From Anaerolineales bacterium UBA2232 (GTDB taxonomy: Bacteria; Chloroflexota; Anaerolineae; UBA2200), in NCBI GenBank assembly GCA_002348045.1, contig DDYO01000064.1:1-5395 (forward strand): 5,395 bases of DNA, read 5' to 3'. Every line of letters begins with the position of its first letter. Positions within the stretch are counted from its first letter, which is position 1. Position numbers and translations under genes: made by a program. Shown piece by piece: positions 1-5,395 of this stretch. Under the pieces are notes generated by a model. The model saw only the letters and a list, made by a program, of their open reading frames with translations. It did not search any database and was not told the DNA's origin.

Positions 1-310
1 TCTTGGCGATGCCTTTGGCATAGTCTCCAATGCGCTCTAGCTCGGACGCGATCTCGAGAACTGCTGCCAGCGTCCGCAGGTCAACGGCCATGGGTTGCTG
101 CGTGGCGATAAGGACCAGCGTCTTGTCCTCGATGTCGAATCGCCGGCGGTTGATGCGGTCGTCCCCCGCAATCAAAGCCCGAGCCGCCTCCAAGTCCTGC
201 CTCTTGAGCACGTCAACCGAATCCGAAATCGCCTGCGCCACCATGCTTCCCAGCAAGATCAGCTCGTCCTGCAATGCGCGAAGCTCGCGTCCAAAAGTCT
301 GTCTGGTCAC
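1..310 (-). CDS. phoU: PhoU, phosphate-signalling regulator (5' part only)
   Basis: Partial gene: the first ~103 codons are in the window and the 3' end runs off the left edge. The start is GTG (bases 310-308), preceded by AGGAAGG at 324-318 with a 7-base spacer; the first in-frame ATG is about 22 codons later, inside conserved sequence. The protein opens with TRQTFGRELRALQDELILLG and carries the helical-bundle pattern of the PhoU N-terminal repeat: DDRINRRRFDIED in the middle, then ATQQPMAVDLRTL, and finally ELERIGDYAKGIAK, which holds the acidic E..xxD metal-binding motif of the family. PhoU is a cytoplasmic protein that links PstB to the PhoR kinase and keeps the Pho response off when phosphate is plentiful. 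It is the last visible gene of the operon, 31 bases after the second pstB, so it is probably cotranscribed. Identification is firm; the second PhoU repeat cannot be checked. Confidence 0.93.
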   Translation of the reverse strand, partial: MTRQTFGRELRALQDELILLGSMVAQAISDSVDVLKRQDLEAARALIAGDDRINRRRFDIEDKTLVLIATQQPMAVDLRTLAAVLEIASELERIGDYAKGIAK

Positions 311-317
311 CTGTGCA

Positions 318-324
318 CCTTCCT
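318..324 (-). promoter_or_regulatory. Ribosome binding site of phoU
   Basis: AGGAAGG on the minus strand, within the purine run GAGAGAGGAAGG, ends 7 bases before the GTG at 310-308. It decides the non-ATG start of phoU, since no in-frame ATG lies nearby. Confidence 0.7.
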
Positions 325-341
325 CTCTCGAGCGGTCGCCT

Positions 342-1109
342 CTAGCCGAATCTTCCAGTGATATAGTCCTCCGTACGTTGATCCGTAGGGTTTGTAAAGA
401 TCTGGGCCGTCAATCCGTGCTCAACGAGGATTCCAGCGCCATGCTCGCCAACCCAGAAGAACCCCGTCTCATCGGACACTCGCGCGGCTTGCTGCATGTT
501 GTGGGTCACGATCACGATGGTGTACCGATCGCGCAGTGATCGCATGAGCTCCTCGACGTTCAGCGTCGAGATGGGATCCAGCGCTGAGCAAGGCTCGTCC
601 ATCAGAATTACGTCCGGCTTGACGGCAATAACCCTGGCGATGCACAAGCGTTGCTGCTGTCCCAGGGACAGGCTCAAGGCATCTTGGCGCAAGATGTCCT
701 TCACTTCATCCCAGAGGTCCGCCGCATGCAGGCTCTCCTCAACAACCCTATGGAGCTCGGCGCTGCGAGCCAGCCCCAACACGCTGGGACCAAATGCGAC
801 ATTGGCGAAGATCGACTGGGGAAAGGGATTGGGGCGCTGGAACACCATGCCCACCCTTCGCCGTAGTTCCACCACATCGGTTTGCTGGTCACAGATGTCC
901 TGGCCATCCAGTTGTATGCTGCCTGTCCATCGCGTGCCAGGGATGGTATCATTCATGCGATTCAGGCATCTGAGAAACGTGGACTTGCCACACCCCGACG
1001 GGCCGATAAGGGCAGTTATCTTGCGCTCTTCGATCCTGACGCTCACTTGGGACAGTGCTAGCTTCTTGCCGTAATAGAAGCTGAGATCATCAACAGCGAA
1101 CTTTGGCAT
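342..1109 (-). CDS. pstB: PstB, phosphate importer ATPase (second, downstream copy)
   Basis: 255 aa, close to the usual PstB length. It is a cytoplasmic ABC ATPase that drives phosphate import through PstC/PstA. Visible motifs: aromatic A-loop around Y12-Y13; Walker A GPSGCGKS (36-43); canonical Q-loop [12 protein letters not shown] with Q91; PstB-typical LWDEVKD (132-138); Walker B VILMDE (167-172); D-loop SALD (175-178); switch histidine H203 in [14 protein letters not shown]-terminal [10 protein letters not shown]. The odd point is the ABC signature, which reads LSLGQ at 147-151 (CTG codon at bases 665-663), with [10 protein letters not shown] where PstB normally has ALGLSGGQQQ. There also appears to be a short insertion, HGAGI (223-227), before LVEHG. 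It starts 2 bases after the upstream pstB stops, implying translational coupling. All other motifs are intact, so it is not an obvious pseudogene. Confidence 0.95.
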   Translation of the reverse strand: MPKFAVDDLSFYYGKKLALSQVSVRIEERKITALIGPSGCGKSTFLRCLNRMNDTIPGTRWTGSIQLDGQDICDQQTDVVELRRRVGMVFQRPNPFPQSIFANVAFGPSVLGLARSAELHRVVEESLHAADLWDEVKDILRQDALSLSLGQQQRLCIARVIAVKPDVILMDEPCSALDPISTLNVEELMRSLRDRYTIVIVTHNMQQAARVSDETGFFWVGEHGAGILVEHGLTAQIFTNPTDQRTEDYITGRFG

Positions 1110-1111
1110 CG

Positions 1112-1885
1112 TTAACCGAACCGCCCCGTCACATAGTCTTCTGTCCGCGAATCCTTCGGCGCGGTAAACACCGTTTTGCCTGGTCCGTGCTCCACCAACT
1201 CACCCATGAGCATAAATGCCGCATGGTCAGCCACGCGAGCTGCCTGCTGTACACTGTGGGGCACGATCACTATGGTGTACTCGCTCTTGAGCTGCTGAAG
1301 TGACTCCTCAACCTTGGCCGTCGAAATGGGATCCAGTCCGGAAGTTGGCTCATCCAGCAGCAGGACTTCTGGTTCCAGCGCCAGGCTCCTGGCAATGCAG
1401 AGACGTTGCTGCTGCCCCCCCGACAGAGCGCTGGCCATACCATCGAGGCGGTCCTTCACCTCATCCCACAGGGCAGCCTGGGTTAGGCTTATCTCCAGAC
1501 GCTCCTCCAGATGACCACGGTCGTGGACACCGGCCACTTTGAGCCCATAGAGCACATTCTCCCTGATCGTTCCCGGCAGAGGCAGAGGCAGGGCGAAGAC
1601 CATTCCCACCTTACGACGGAGCGTCGGCACGTGAGTATCAGCCGCATAGATGTCTTGGCCACCCACCAGTATTGTGCCCGAGCGACTCGTGCCATCCACC
1701 ATGTCGTTGAGCCGGTTGATCAGCCGGAGCAAGGTCGTCTTCCCGCCGCCAGCGGGACCAAAGCACACGGTGACCGACCGGTCTGGGATGTCAAGGGATA
1801 TGTTTCGCAACACCTGCTTGTGGTTGTAGGCATAGCTGACATTCTGTATCCGGATCTTGGGTTCTGGCATTCCGGCCATCCTCAT
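1112..1885 (-). CDS. pstB: PstB-type phosphate importer ATPase (first, upstream copy) with variant Q-loop
   Basis: 257 aa from the ATG at 1885; ATGs at 1879 and 1870 are alternatives. The 1870 start has AGGA 8 bases upstream and would give [10 protein letters not shown] right after Met, so the true start is unsettled. Motifs, numbered from 1885: Walker A GPAGGGKT (43-50); canonical signature LSGGQ (154-158); Walker B LLLDE (175-179); D-loop SGLD (182-185); switch histidine H210 in [17 protein letters not shown]-terminal [10 protein letters not shown] as in the neighbouring copy. The Q-loop is unusual: [15 protein letters not shown] has alanine (A98, codon GCC at 1594-1592) where the glutamine should be, followed by LPLPLP in place of RPNPFP. 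The Q-loop touches the membrane subunits and the Mg-ATP, so coupling may differ. It lies 41 bases after pstA. The two PstB proteins differ widely, so the duplication looks old. A role in transport of another anion is possible, but the pst context makes phosphate most likely. Confidence 0.92.
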   Translation of the reverse strand: MRMAGMPEPKIRIQNVSYAYNHKQVLRNISLDIPDRSVTVCFGPAGGGKTTLLRLINRLNDMVDGTSRSGTILVGGQDIYAADTHVPTLRRKVGMVFALPLPLPGTIRENVLYGLKVAGVHDRGHLEERLEISLTQAALWDEVKDRLDGMASALSGGQQQRLCIARSLALEPEVLLLDEPTSGLDPISTAKVEESLQQLKSEYTIVIVPHSVQQAARVADHAAFMLMGELVEHGPGKTVFTAPKDSRTEDYVTGRFG

Positions 1886-1926
1886 CGCTCACGCCCCAGC
1901 AGCAGCTCCTGCACTCAGCCCAGTCA

Positions 1927-2772
1927 TCACCACTGTCGCCGGCGCCTAAAGTAACTGCGGGTGAATGCGGCCGCCACGTTCATAGACAGCACAATAGTCA
2001 GTAGTATCAGCGCTGTGCCATACTGAAGGCTCTCAGGCATCCCTGGCACCTGTGTGCTGATTACATACAGGTGGTAAGGAAGAGCCATGGTAGGATCCAT
2101 CGGCGTGCGCGGCAAACGCGGCAGGTAGAATGCTGCCACGGTGAACAAGATCGGTGCCGTTTCTCCGGCAGCGCGTAACAAACCCAGGATGATTCCGGTC
2201 AGAATCCCAGGCAATGCCTGGGGAAGGACGATGTTGCGAATGCATTGCCAGGTTGTCCCGCCCAAGCTGGCGCTGACGGTACGGAACTCCTGGGGCACTG
2301 CCCTTAGTGACTCCTCCGCAGTGCTGATAATGACCGGGAGCGTCATAATCGCCAGTGTCAGCGAGCCTGCCACGATTGACGTCCCGAACTGCAGGAACAG
2401 CACGAACATTCCCAGGCCGAACAGGCCATAGACAATCGAGGGGATGCCAGCCAGGTTGATGATTGCCAGGCGGATAGAATTGGTCAACCAGTTATCCCGC
2501 GCATACTCCGAGAGGTAGATTGCGCCCCCAACGCCGACAGGGATCGCCACGAGCGCCGTGCCCATCGTGAGCACCAACGTGCCAACAATGGCGGGGAACA
2601 GCCCTCCCGCTCTCATCCCATCCCGCGGCATGGCTGTTACAAACTCCCAGCTCATGGCCGGCCAACCCCGAACGATGATGATCAACAGAATGAGGAGTAT
2701 GGGCACCACGACCGCAAGGGCAGTCGCACCCAAGAGTACAAATCCGGCCTTTTGAACGCGATACCTATTCAT
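1927..2772 (-). CDS. pstA: PstA, phosphate ABC importer permease
   Basis: 281 aa, normal for PstA. It is an inner-membrane permease that pairs with PstC to form the phosphate channel. About six membrane segments can be read, near residues 9-34, 60-87, 101-127, 132-151, 185-216 and 251-270. The cytoplasmic coupling loop (EAA motif) is EESLRAVPQEFRTVSASLGG (153-172), which docks onto PstB, followed by the family-typical GLLRAAGETAPILF (197-210). GGAIYLSEYA (82-91) and LAGIPSIVYGLFGLG (107-121) are also PstA/PstC hallmarks. The C-terminus is basic (RSYFRRRRQW), as expected for a cytoplasmic tail. The ATG overlaps the pstC stop by one base (TGATG at 2774-2770), so translation is probably coupled. 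Assignment as PstA rather than PstC rests on the AAGETAPILF motif and gene order. Confidence 0.96.
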   Translation of the reverse strand: MNRYRVQKAGFVLLGATALAVVVPILLILLIIIVRGWPAMSWEFVTAMPRDGMRAGGLFPAIVGTLVLTMGTALVAIPVGVGGAIYLSEYARDNWLTNSIRLAIINLAGIPSIVYGLFGLGMFVLFLQFGTSIVAGSLTLAIMTLPVIISTAEESLRAVPQEFRTVSASLGGTTWQCIRNIVLPQALPGILTGIILGLLRAAGETAPILFTVAAFYLPRLPRTPMDPTMALPYHLYVISTQVPGMPESLQYGTALILLTIVLSMNVAAAFTRSYFRRRRQW

Positions 2773-3668
2773 CAGCGCAGTCCACCACGTCGCTTTTTCT
2801 GAAAAATGGTCAAGGCAGCGAACAGATTCACGAGAAACGTCAAGACAAACAGGATAATACCGATTCCAAACAGGGCATGATAGTGAACGCTGCCGCCGGC
2901 GACCTCGCCCATCTCAGCGGCAATCGTGGCCGTCATCGTCCTCACCGGGCGGAAAAGCGAATCCAATGTTACGGGCATTCTCGCCGCATTCCCAGTGACC
3001 ATCATTACGGCCATGGTCTCCCCGATCGCCCGTCCCAGGCCCAACATGACCGCCGTGACGATCCCAGAGCGGGCGGCCGGCACCACTACCCTCCAAATCG
3101 TTTGCCAACGCGTGGCGCCCATTGCCAGGCTGGCATCCCGATAGCTCTTGGGCACAGCATCCAGCGCATCCTCCGCCACGCTGATCATGGTGGGCAGCGA
3201 CATGTACGCCAGCAGCACAGCTCCGGAGAAGGCCGTCAGGCCAGTCGGCGCGCCCAAGACCTGGCGCACCAGAGGCGCCAAGATCGTCATGCCAAAGAAC
3301 CCCAGGACCACCGAAGGAATGCCTGCCAGAACCTCGATGATAGGCTTGAGAACCTCCCGCGTCCAAGGAGGAGCTACTTCGCGGACGAACACGGCAGTAG
3401 CCAAACCCATCGGCAATGACAGAGCAACAGCCACGAAAGTGACTAGAATCGAACCAAGGATCAAGGGCAATGTTCCGAACAAGCCAAAAGTGGGGTACCA
3501 CTGGGTGCCAACCAGGTTGCCCACAGGAACCGAGACAAAAAACGGCAACCCTTCACGAAGCAGGAAGCCAAAGATCAAGATCACAAAGCCTATCACCGAG
3601 TAACCGAGGACCTTAACCGTCGCCTCGATCCCGAACTCTATGAGGTTCGTACTTCTGTTCTGTCTCAT
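2772..3668 (-). CDS. pstC: PstC, phosphate ABC importer permease
   Basis: 298 aa, typical for the shorter PstC proteins. It is an inner-membrane permease and partner of PstA. About six membrane segments are visible, near residues 20-38, 66-95, 110-136, 146-165, 198-225 and 265-289. The PstC-type motif WYPTFGLFGTLPLILGSI lies at 57-74, IPSVVLGFFG at 117-126, the coupling loop EDALDAVPKSYRDASLAMGA at 166-185, and the diagnostic GLGRAIGETMAVMMVTGN at 210-227. The end is basic (KKRRGGLR). The ATG at 3668-3666 follows AGAAGGA (3679-3673) at a 4-base distance. The gene starts 60 bases after pstS. That spacer has only short G-run/C-run pairings and no convincing hairpin, so readthrough from pstS is the simplest model. 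Confidence 0.97.
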   Translation of the reverse strand: MRQNRSTNLIEFGIEATVKVLGYSVIGFVILIFGFLLREGLPFFVSVPVGNLVGTQWYPTFGLFGTLPLILGSILVTFVAVALSLPMGLATAVFVREVAPPWTREVLKPIIEVLAGIPSVVLGFFGMTILAPLVRQVLGAPTGLTAFSGAVLLAYMSLPTMISVAEDALDAVPKSYRDASLAMGATRWQTIWRVVVPAARSGIVTAVMLGLGRAIGETMAVMMVTGNAARMPVTLDSLFRPVRTMTATIAAEMGEVAGGSVHYHALFGIGIILFVLTFLVNLFAALTIFQKKRRGGLR

Positions 3669-3728
3669 CCGATCCTTCTGGGGCTGACTAGGGAGAGCAC
3701 CACCCCATGTCGCATCGTCACCTACGGC

Positions 3729-4613
3729 TCAGTCCAGGGGCACGAAGCCGAGCCTGGTCACTTGGCTCTGGCCCTCCGTCAAGATCCAGCCAAGGTAGGC
3801 CTTGACGTGGGACACTGGCTCGCCTGCGCTATATATGTAGAGAGGCCTTGAGATCGGATACGAGCCATCGTTGACCGACTCAATCGATGGCATTACACGC
3901 GGACTCCTTGAATCAGACGACACTGCGATCACCTTGACATCGTGGGTCACGTAACCCAGACCATCGTAGCCGATGGCGTTGCGGTTCTGCCGGATCTCAA
4001 CCGTGATCCCCTCAGACGAAGGCATAAGCAAAGTATCTGGGCTAAAGAGGAGCTTGCTGTGAGGGTCACCGAGACGCACCACGTTCTCCAAGAAATACAC
4101 ATAGGTGCCGGAGTTGGACTCCCTGGAGAGCAGCACAATCGGCCAGGAGTGGCCGCCAACCTGTCTCCAGTTGGTGATCTTGCCTGTATAGATGGCCGAC
4201 AGCTCGCTCAATGTGAGGTGGTCCACTGGATTGGATGGGTTGACCACAATGGCAATCGCATCTCGGGCCACCACATGCTCAATCGGATCGTTGCCATTGG
4301 CCTGAGCCGCTGCGATTTCTTCCTTCTTCATCTCCCGTGAAGCGTTGGCGAGATCGACCGTACCATTGATCATGGCGGCTATGCCGGTTCCGCTGCCGCC
4401 GCCCGTGACCGAGATCCGCACCTCGGGATGGATATCCATGTACGCCTCTGCCCAGGCCAAGGCCAGATTCACGAGGGTATCGGAGCCCTTGTTCTGTATC
4501 GTAACTACCGCCTGGGTTGAATCGCCATCGCCCGGGGTACTCGCCGAGCTAGCACAGCCGGCCAAGCCCGCCACGACCGCCAGTGCGAGCAGTAGCCTAT
4601 GCGCACGTATCAA
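3729..4613 (-). CDS. pstS: PstS, phosphate-binding lipoprotein
   Basis: 294 aa, the solute-binding protein that captures phosphate outside the membrane and delivers it to PstC/PstA. The N-terminus is a lipoprotein signal: MIRAHR, a hydrophobic stretch (7-16), then the lipobox LAGC with the lipidated C20, and a Ser/Thr/Gly/Asp-rich linker to about residue 36. Phosphate-pocket motifs follow: QNKGSDTLVNLALAWAEAY with GSD, then VTGGGSGTGIAAMINGTVDL, SREMKKEE, RDAIAIVVNPSNPV, SELSAIYTGKITNWRQVGG, the SRESNSGTYVYF loop, and IGYDGLGYV. These match the compact bacterial PstS type. The start codon is TTG (4613-4611): no in-frame ATG or GTG sits at the right place, and GGGAGGA precedes it. It is the first transporter gene, 162 bases after the kinase, and is probably the most strongly phosphate-regulated gene here. 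Confidence 0.96.
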   Translation of the reverse strand: MIRAHRLLLALAVVAGLAGCASSASTPGDGDSTQAVVTIQNKGSDTLVNLALAWAEAYMDIHPEVRISVTGGGSGTGIAAMINGTVDLANASREMKKEEIAAAQANGNDPIEHVVARDAIAIVVNPSNPVDHLTLSELSAIYTGKITNWRQVGGHSWPIVLLSRESNSGTYVYFLENVVRLGDPHSKLLFSPDTLLMPSSEGITVEIRQNRNAIGYDGLGYVTHDVKVIAVSSDSRSPRVMPSIESVNDGSYPISRPLYIYSAGEPVSHVKAYLGWILTEGQSQVTRLGFVPLD

Positions 4614-4617
4614 GTGA

Positions 4618-4624
4618 TCCTCCC
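4618..4624 (-). promoter_or_regulatory. Strong ribosome binding site of pstS
   Basis: GGGAGGA on the minus strand, with GGAGG ending 5 bases before the TTG at 4613-4611. It supports the TTG start and may compensate for the weak start codon in a gene that usually needs high expression. Confidence 0.75.
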
Positions 4625-4640
4625 GTGGGCGGATTATGCT

Positions 4641-4656
4641 GACATCGCTGAGACAT
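4641..4656 (-). promoter_or_regulatory. Pho-box-like direct repeat upstream of pstS
   Basis: The minus strand shows two exact ATGTC units (4656-4652 and 4645-4641) whose starts are 11 bases apart, in the context tATGTCtcagcgATGTCa. The E. coli Pho box is two CTGTCAT units with the same 11-base period and a TGTC core, so this is a plausible site for an OmpR-family regulator such as PhoP/PhoB. It lies 27 bases before the pstS start. Against it: it is downstream of the start predicted from the best sigma70-like promoter, and two 5-base units are weak statistical evidence. A CATAAT at 4638-4633 could be an alternative -10, but it sits very close to the repeat. Confidence 0.4.
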
Positions 4657-4666
4657 ACGTAGCGCC

Positions 4667-4695
4667 AGTGTACACCATAAAAAAGCGAGGGTCAA
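4667..4695 (-). promoter_or_regulatory. Sigma70-like promoter of the pst operon
   Basis: On the minus strand, TTGACC (4695-4690, five of six matches to the -35 consensus) is followed by a 17-base spacer and TACACT (4672-4667, four of six to the -10, keeping the key T, A and final T). Transcription would start near base 4660, giving a leader of about 47 bases before the pstS TTG. The spacer contains a run of six T. This is the only well-spaced promoter I see in the kinase-pstS gap. It would drive pstSCABB-phoU separately from the kinase gene. Confidence 0.5.
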
Positions 4696-4775
4696 AGAGC
4701 TGCCGTGGACGGCTCAAGCCAGAGGTCCTATCGCCCGTTGGGCACGAACCAAGGAGCCCCTGCAGCACATTGGCC

Positions 4776-5395
4776 TTACTGCGCTCTGGGCACAGAGAAG
4801 TAGAAGGTGCTTCCGCGTCCTTCTTCACTCTCGACCCAAACCCGCCCTTGATGAGCCAGTACTATGTGCCTAACAATGCTCAAGCCGAGCCCAGTTCCCG
4901 TACCAGATCGAGACTGTTCTACCTTGTAGAAACGCTCAAAGATGCGAGGAATGTGCTCACGGGCAATGCCGATACCGGTATCCCGCACCGAGAACACCAC
5001 TTCCTGAGGATCATCTGCAGCTCCGATGACAACCCGGCCCCCGGGAGGGGTGAACTTGAGGGCATTGTGAACCAGGTTGGTCAAGACCTGTTGTATGCGC
5101 TCGGCGTCTACGCGCACCAGCACCTCTCGACCCTGCAAGTCCACCGTAACTTCCAGGTCTGCCCTATCGGCCTGCGGCTCTAGGCGGTCCACGACCGGCA
5201 ACACCAGGTCCTCAACCCTGACGTCTGACAGGCGCAGTGGGACTCGACCGGACTCGATTCGGGATAGCTCCAGCAGCTCTTCGACCATCTGGGTCATGGA
5301 GTCCACTTCTCCCTCCATTCGATCCAGGAACCGAACCGCGGCAGCTGGGTCATCCAGCGCCCCCTCTCGCAACACCTCAACGATGGCCTTGAGAG
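4776..5395 (-). CDS. phoR: PhoR-type sensor histidine kinase (3' part only)
   Basis: The last ~206 codons of a membrane-sensor kinase; the gene continues past the right edge. Visible order: the end of the dimerisation helix (LKAIVEVLREGALDDP, which in PhoR proteins directly follows the phosphorylated-histidine box, so the H-box lies only about nine residues outside the window), the second helix VEELLELSRIESG, then the HATPase domain with N-box NLVHNALKFT, G1 box DTGIGI, F-box IFERFYKVEQ and G2 box GTGLGLSI, ending FYFSVPRAQ. GALDDPAAA and its place just before pstS point to PhoR, which autophosphorylates under phosphate limitation and phosphorylates PhoP/PhoB. The sensor domain is not visible, so the input signal cannot be judged. 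The catalytic part is intact. The adjacent response-regulator gene would be expected upstream, off the window. Confidence 0.88.
   Translation of the reverse strand, partial: LKAIVEVLREGALDDPAAAVRFLDRMEGEVDSMTQMVEELLELSRIESGRVPLRLSDVRVEDLVLPVVDRLEPQADRADLEVTVDLQGREVLVRVDAERIQQVLTNLVHNALKFTPPGGRVVIGAADDPQEVVFSVRDTGIGIAREHIPRIFERFYKVEQSRSGTGTGLGLSIVRHIVLAHQGRVWVESEEGRGSTFYFSVPRAQ

Noticed and set aside
30..539. Plus-strand open frame of 169 codons across the phoU start and the end of pstB.
   Set aside because: It is Ser/Arg-rich, antisense to two clear genes and their junction, and has no recognisable motif.
342..1109. Downstream pstB as a decaying pseudogene because of its altered signature motif.
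   Set aside because: It has full length, no frameshift, intact Walker A, Walker B, Q-, D- and H-loops, and a tight 2-base junction with the preceding gene. It is more likely a functional variant.
2877..3419. Plus-strand open frame of 180 codons opposite pstC.
   Set aside because: Its product is rich in His, Arg and Gly with no domain-like pattern, and it is fully antisense to a clear PstC. It is a composition shadow.
3669..3728. Possible attenuating hairpin between pstS and pstC (GGGG at about 3706-3703 pairing with CCCC at about 3683-3680).
   Set aside because: It has only a 4-bp pairing with a long loop and no extended complementarity, so it does not support a called element.
4679..4715. 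Possible intrinsic terminator after the kinase gene: GCCG-TCCA-CGGC hairpin (4713-4702) followed further on by six T (4684-4679).
   Set aside because: The stem is only 4 bp, the T-run is 17 bases away, and the -35 element lies in between. This does not have the form of a working intrinsic terminator.
4733..4743. GCCC-GTT-GGGC inverted repeat in the kinase-pstS gap.
   Set aside because: It is a 4-bp stem with a 3-base loop and no T-run; this is easily expected by chance in GC-rich DNA.
4599..5183. Plus-strand open frame of 194 codons opposite the kinase gene and the promoter gap.
   Set aside because: It is antisense to a well-conserved HATPase domain and has no recognisable motif.

Overview
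The window is one polar gene cluster on the minus strand, cut at both ends. In transcription order it reads: a sensor histidine kinase (PhoR-type, 3' part only), pstS, pstC, pstA, two tandem pstB genes, and phoU (5' part only). This is the classical phosphate-starvation (Pho/Pst) module. No RNA gene, mobile element, CRISPR array or integrase is visible, and nothing outside the module is present. Genes fill nearly all of the window. The only sizeable gap is the 162-base kinase-pstS intergenic region.

Organism: base composition looks moderately GC-rich by eye. pstS starts with TTG and phoU with GTG, each behind a clear purine-rich Shine-Dalgarno sequence. PstS is a lipoprotein, so the cell anchors its binding protein to a membrane. 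Tandem pstB genes are also known from Bacillus subtilis (pstBA/pstBB). The overall flavour of PstS, PhoU and the kinase reminds me of Chloroflexota (Anaerolineae or Dehalococcoidia-like), but this is an impression from memory and not a proven assignment.

How the parts work together: PstS captures phosphate outside the membrane. PstC and PstA form the channel, and a PstB dimer drives it with ATP. PhoU, PstB and PhoR pass the transport state to the kinase, whose response regulator (presumably PhoP/PhoB, outside the window) controls the operon. The kinase-pstS gap carries a sigma70-like promoter and a pair of ATGTC direct repeats 11 bases apart. These recall the spacing of a Pho box, but they lie downstream of that promoter's predicted start.

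The most interesting point concerns the two PstB proteins. The first gene product has alanine in place of the Q-loop glutamine and a rewritten coupling segment (LPLPLP). The second has LSLGQ in place of the LSGGQ signature. If the two form a heterodimer, both changes fall in the same composite ATP site, leaving the other site fully canonical. That would make this an asymmetric phosphate importer ATPase. The rest of the window is an ordinary, well-understood system, and I see no evidence of a wholly new one.
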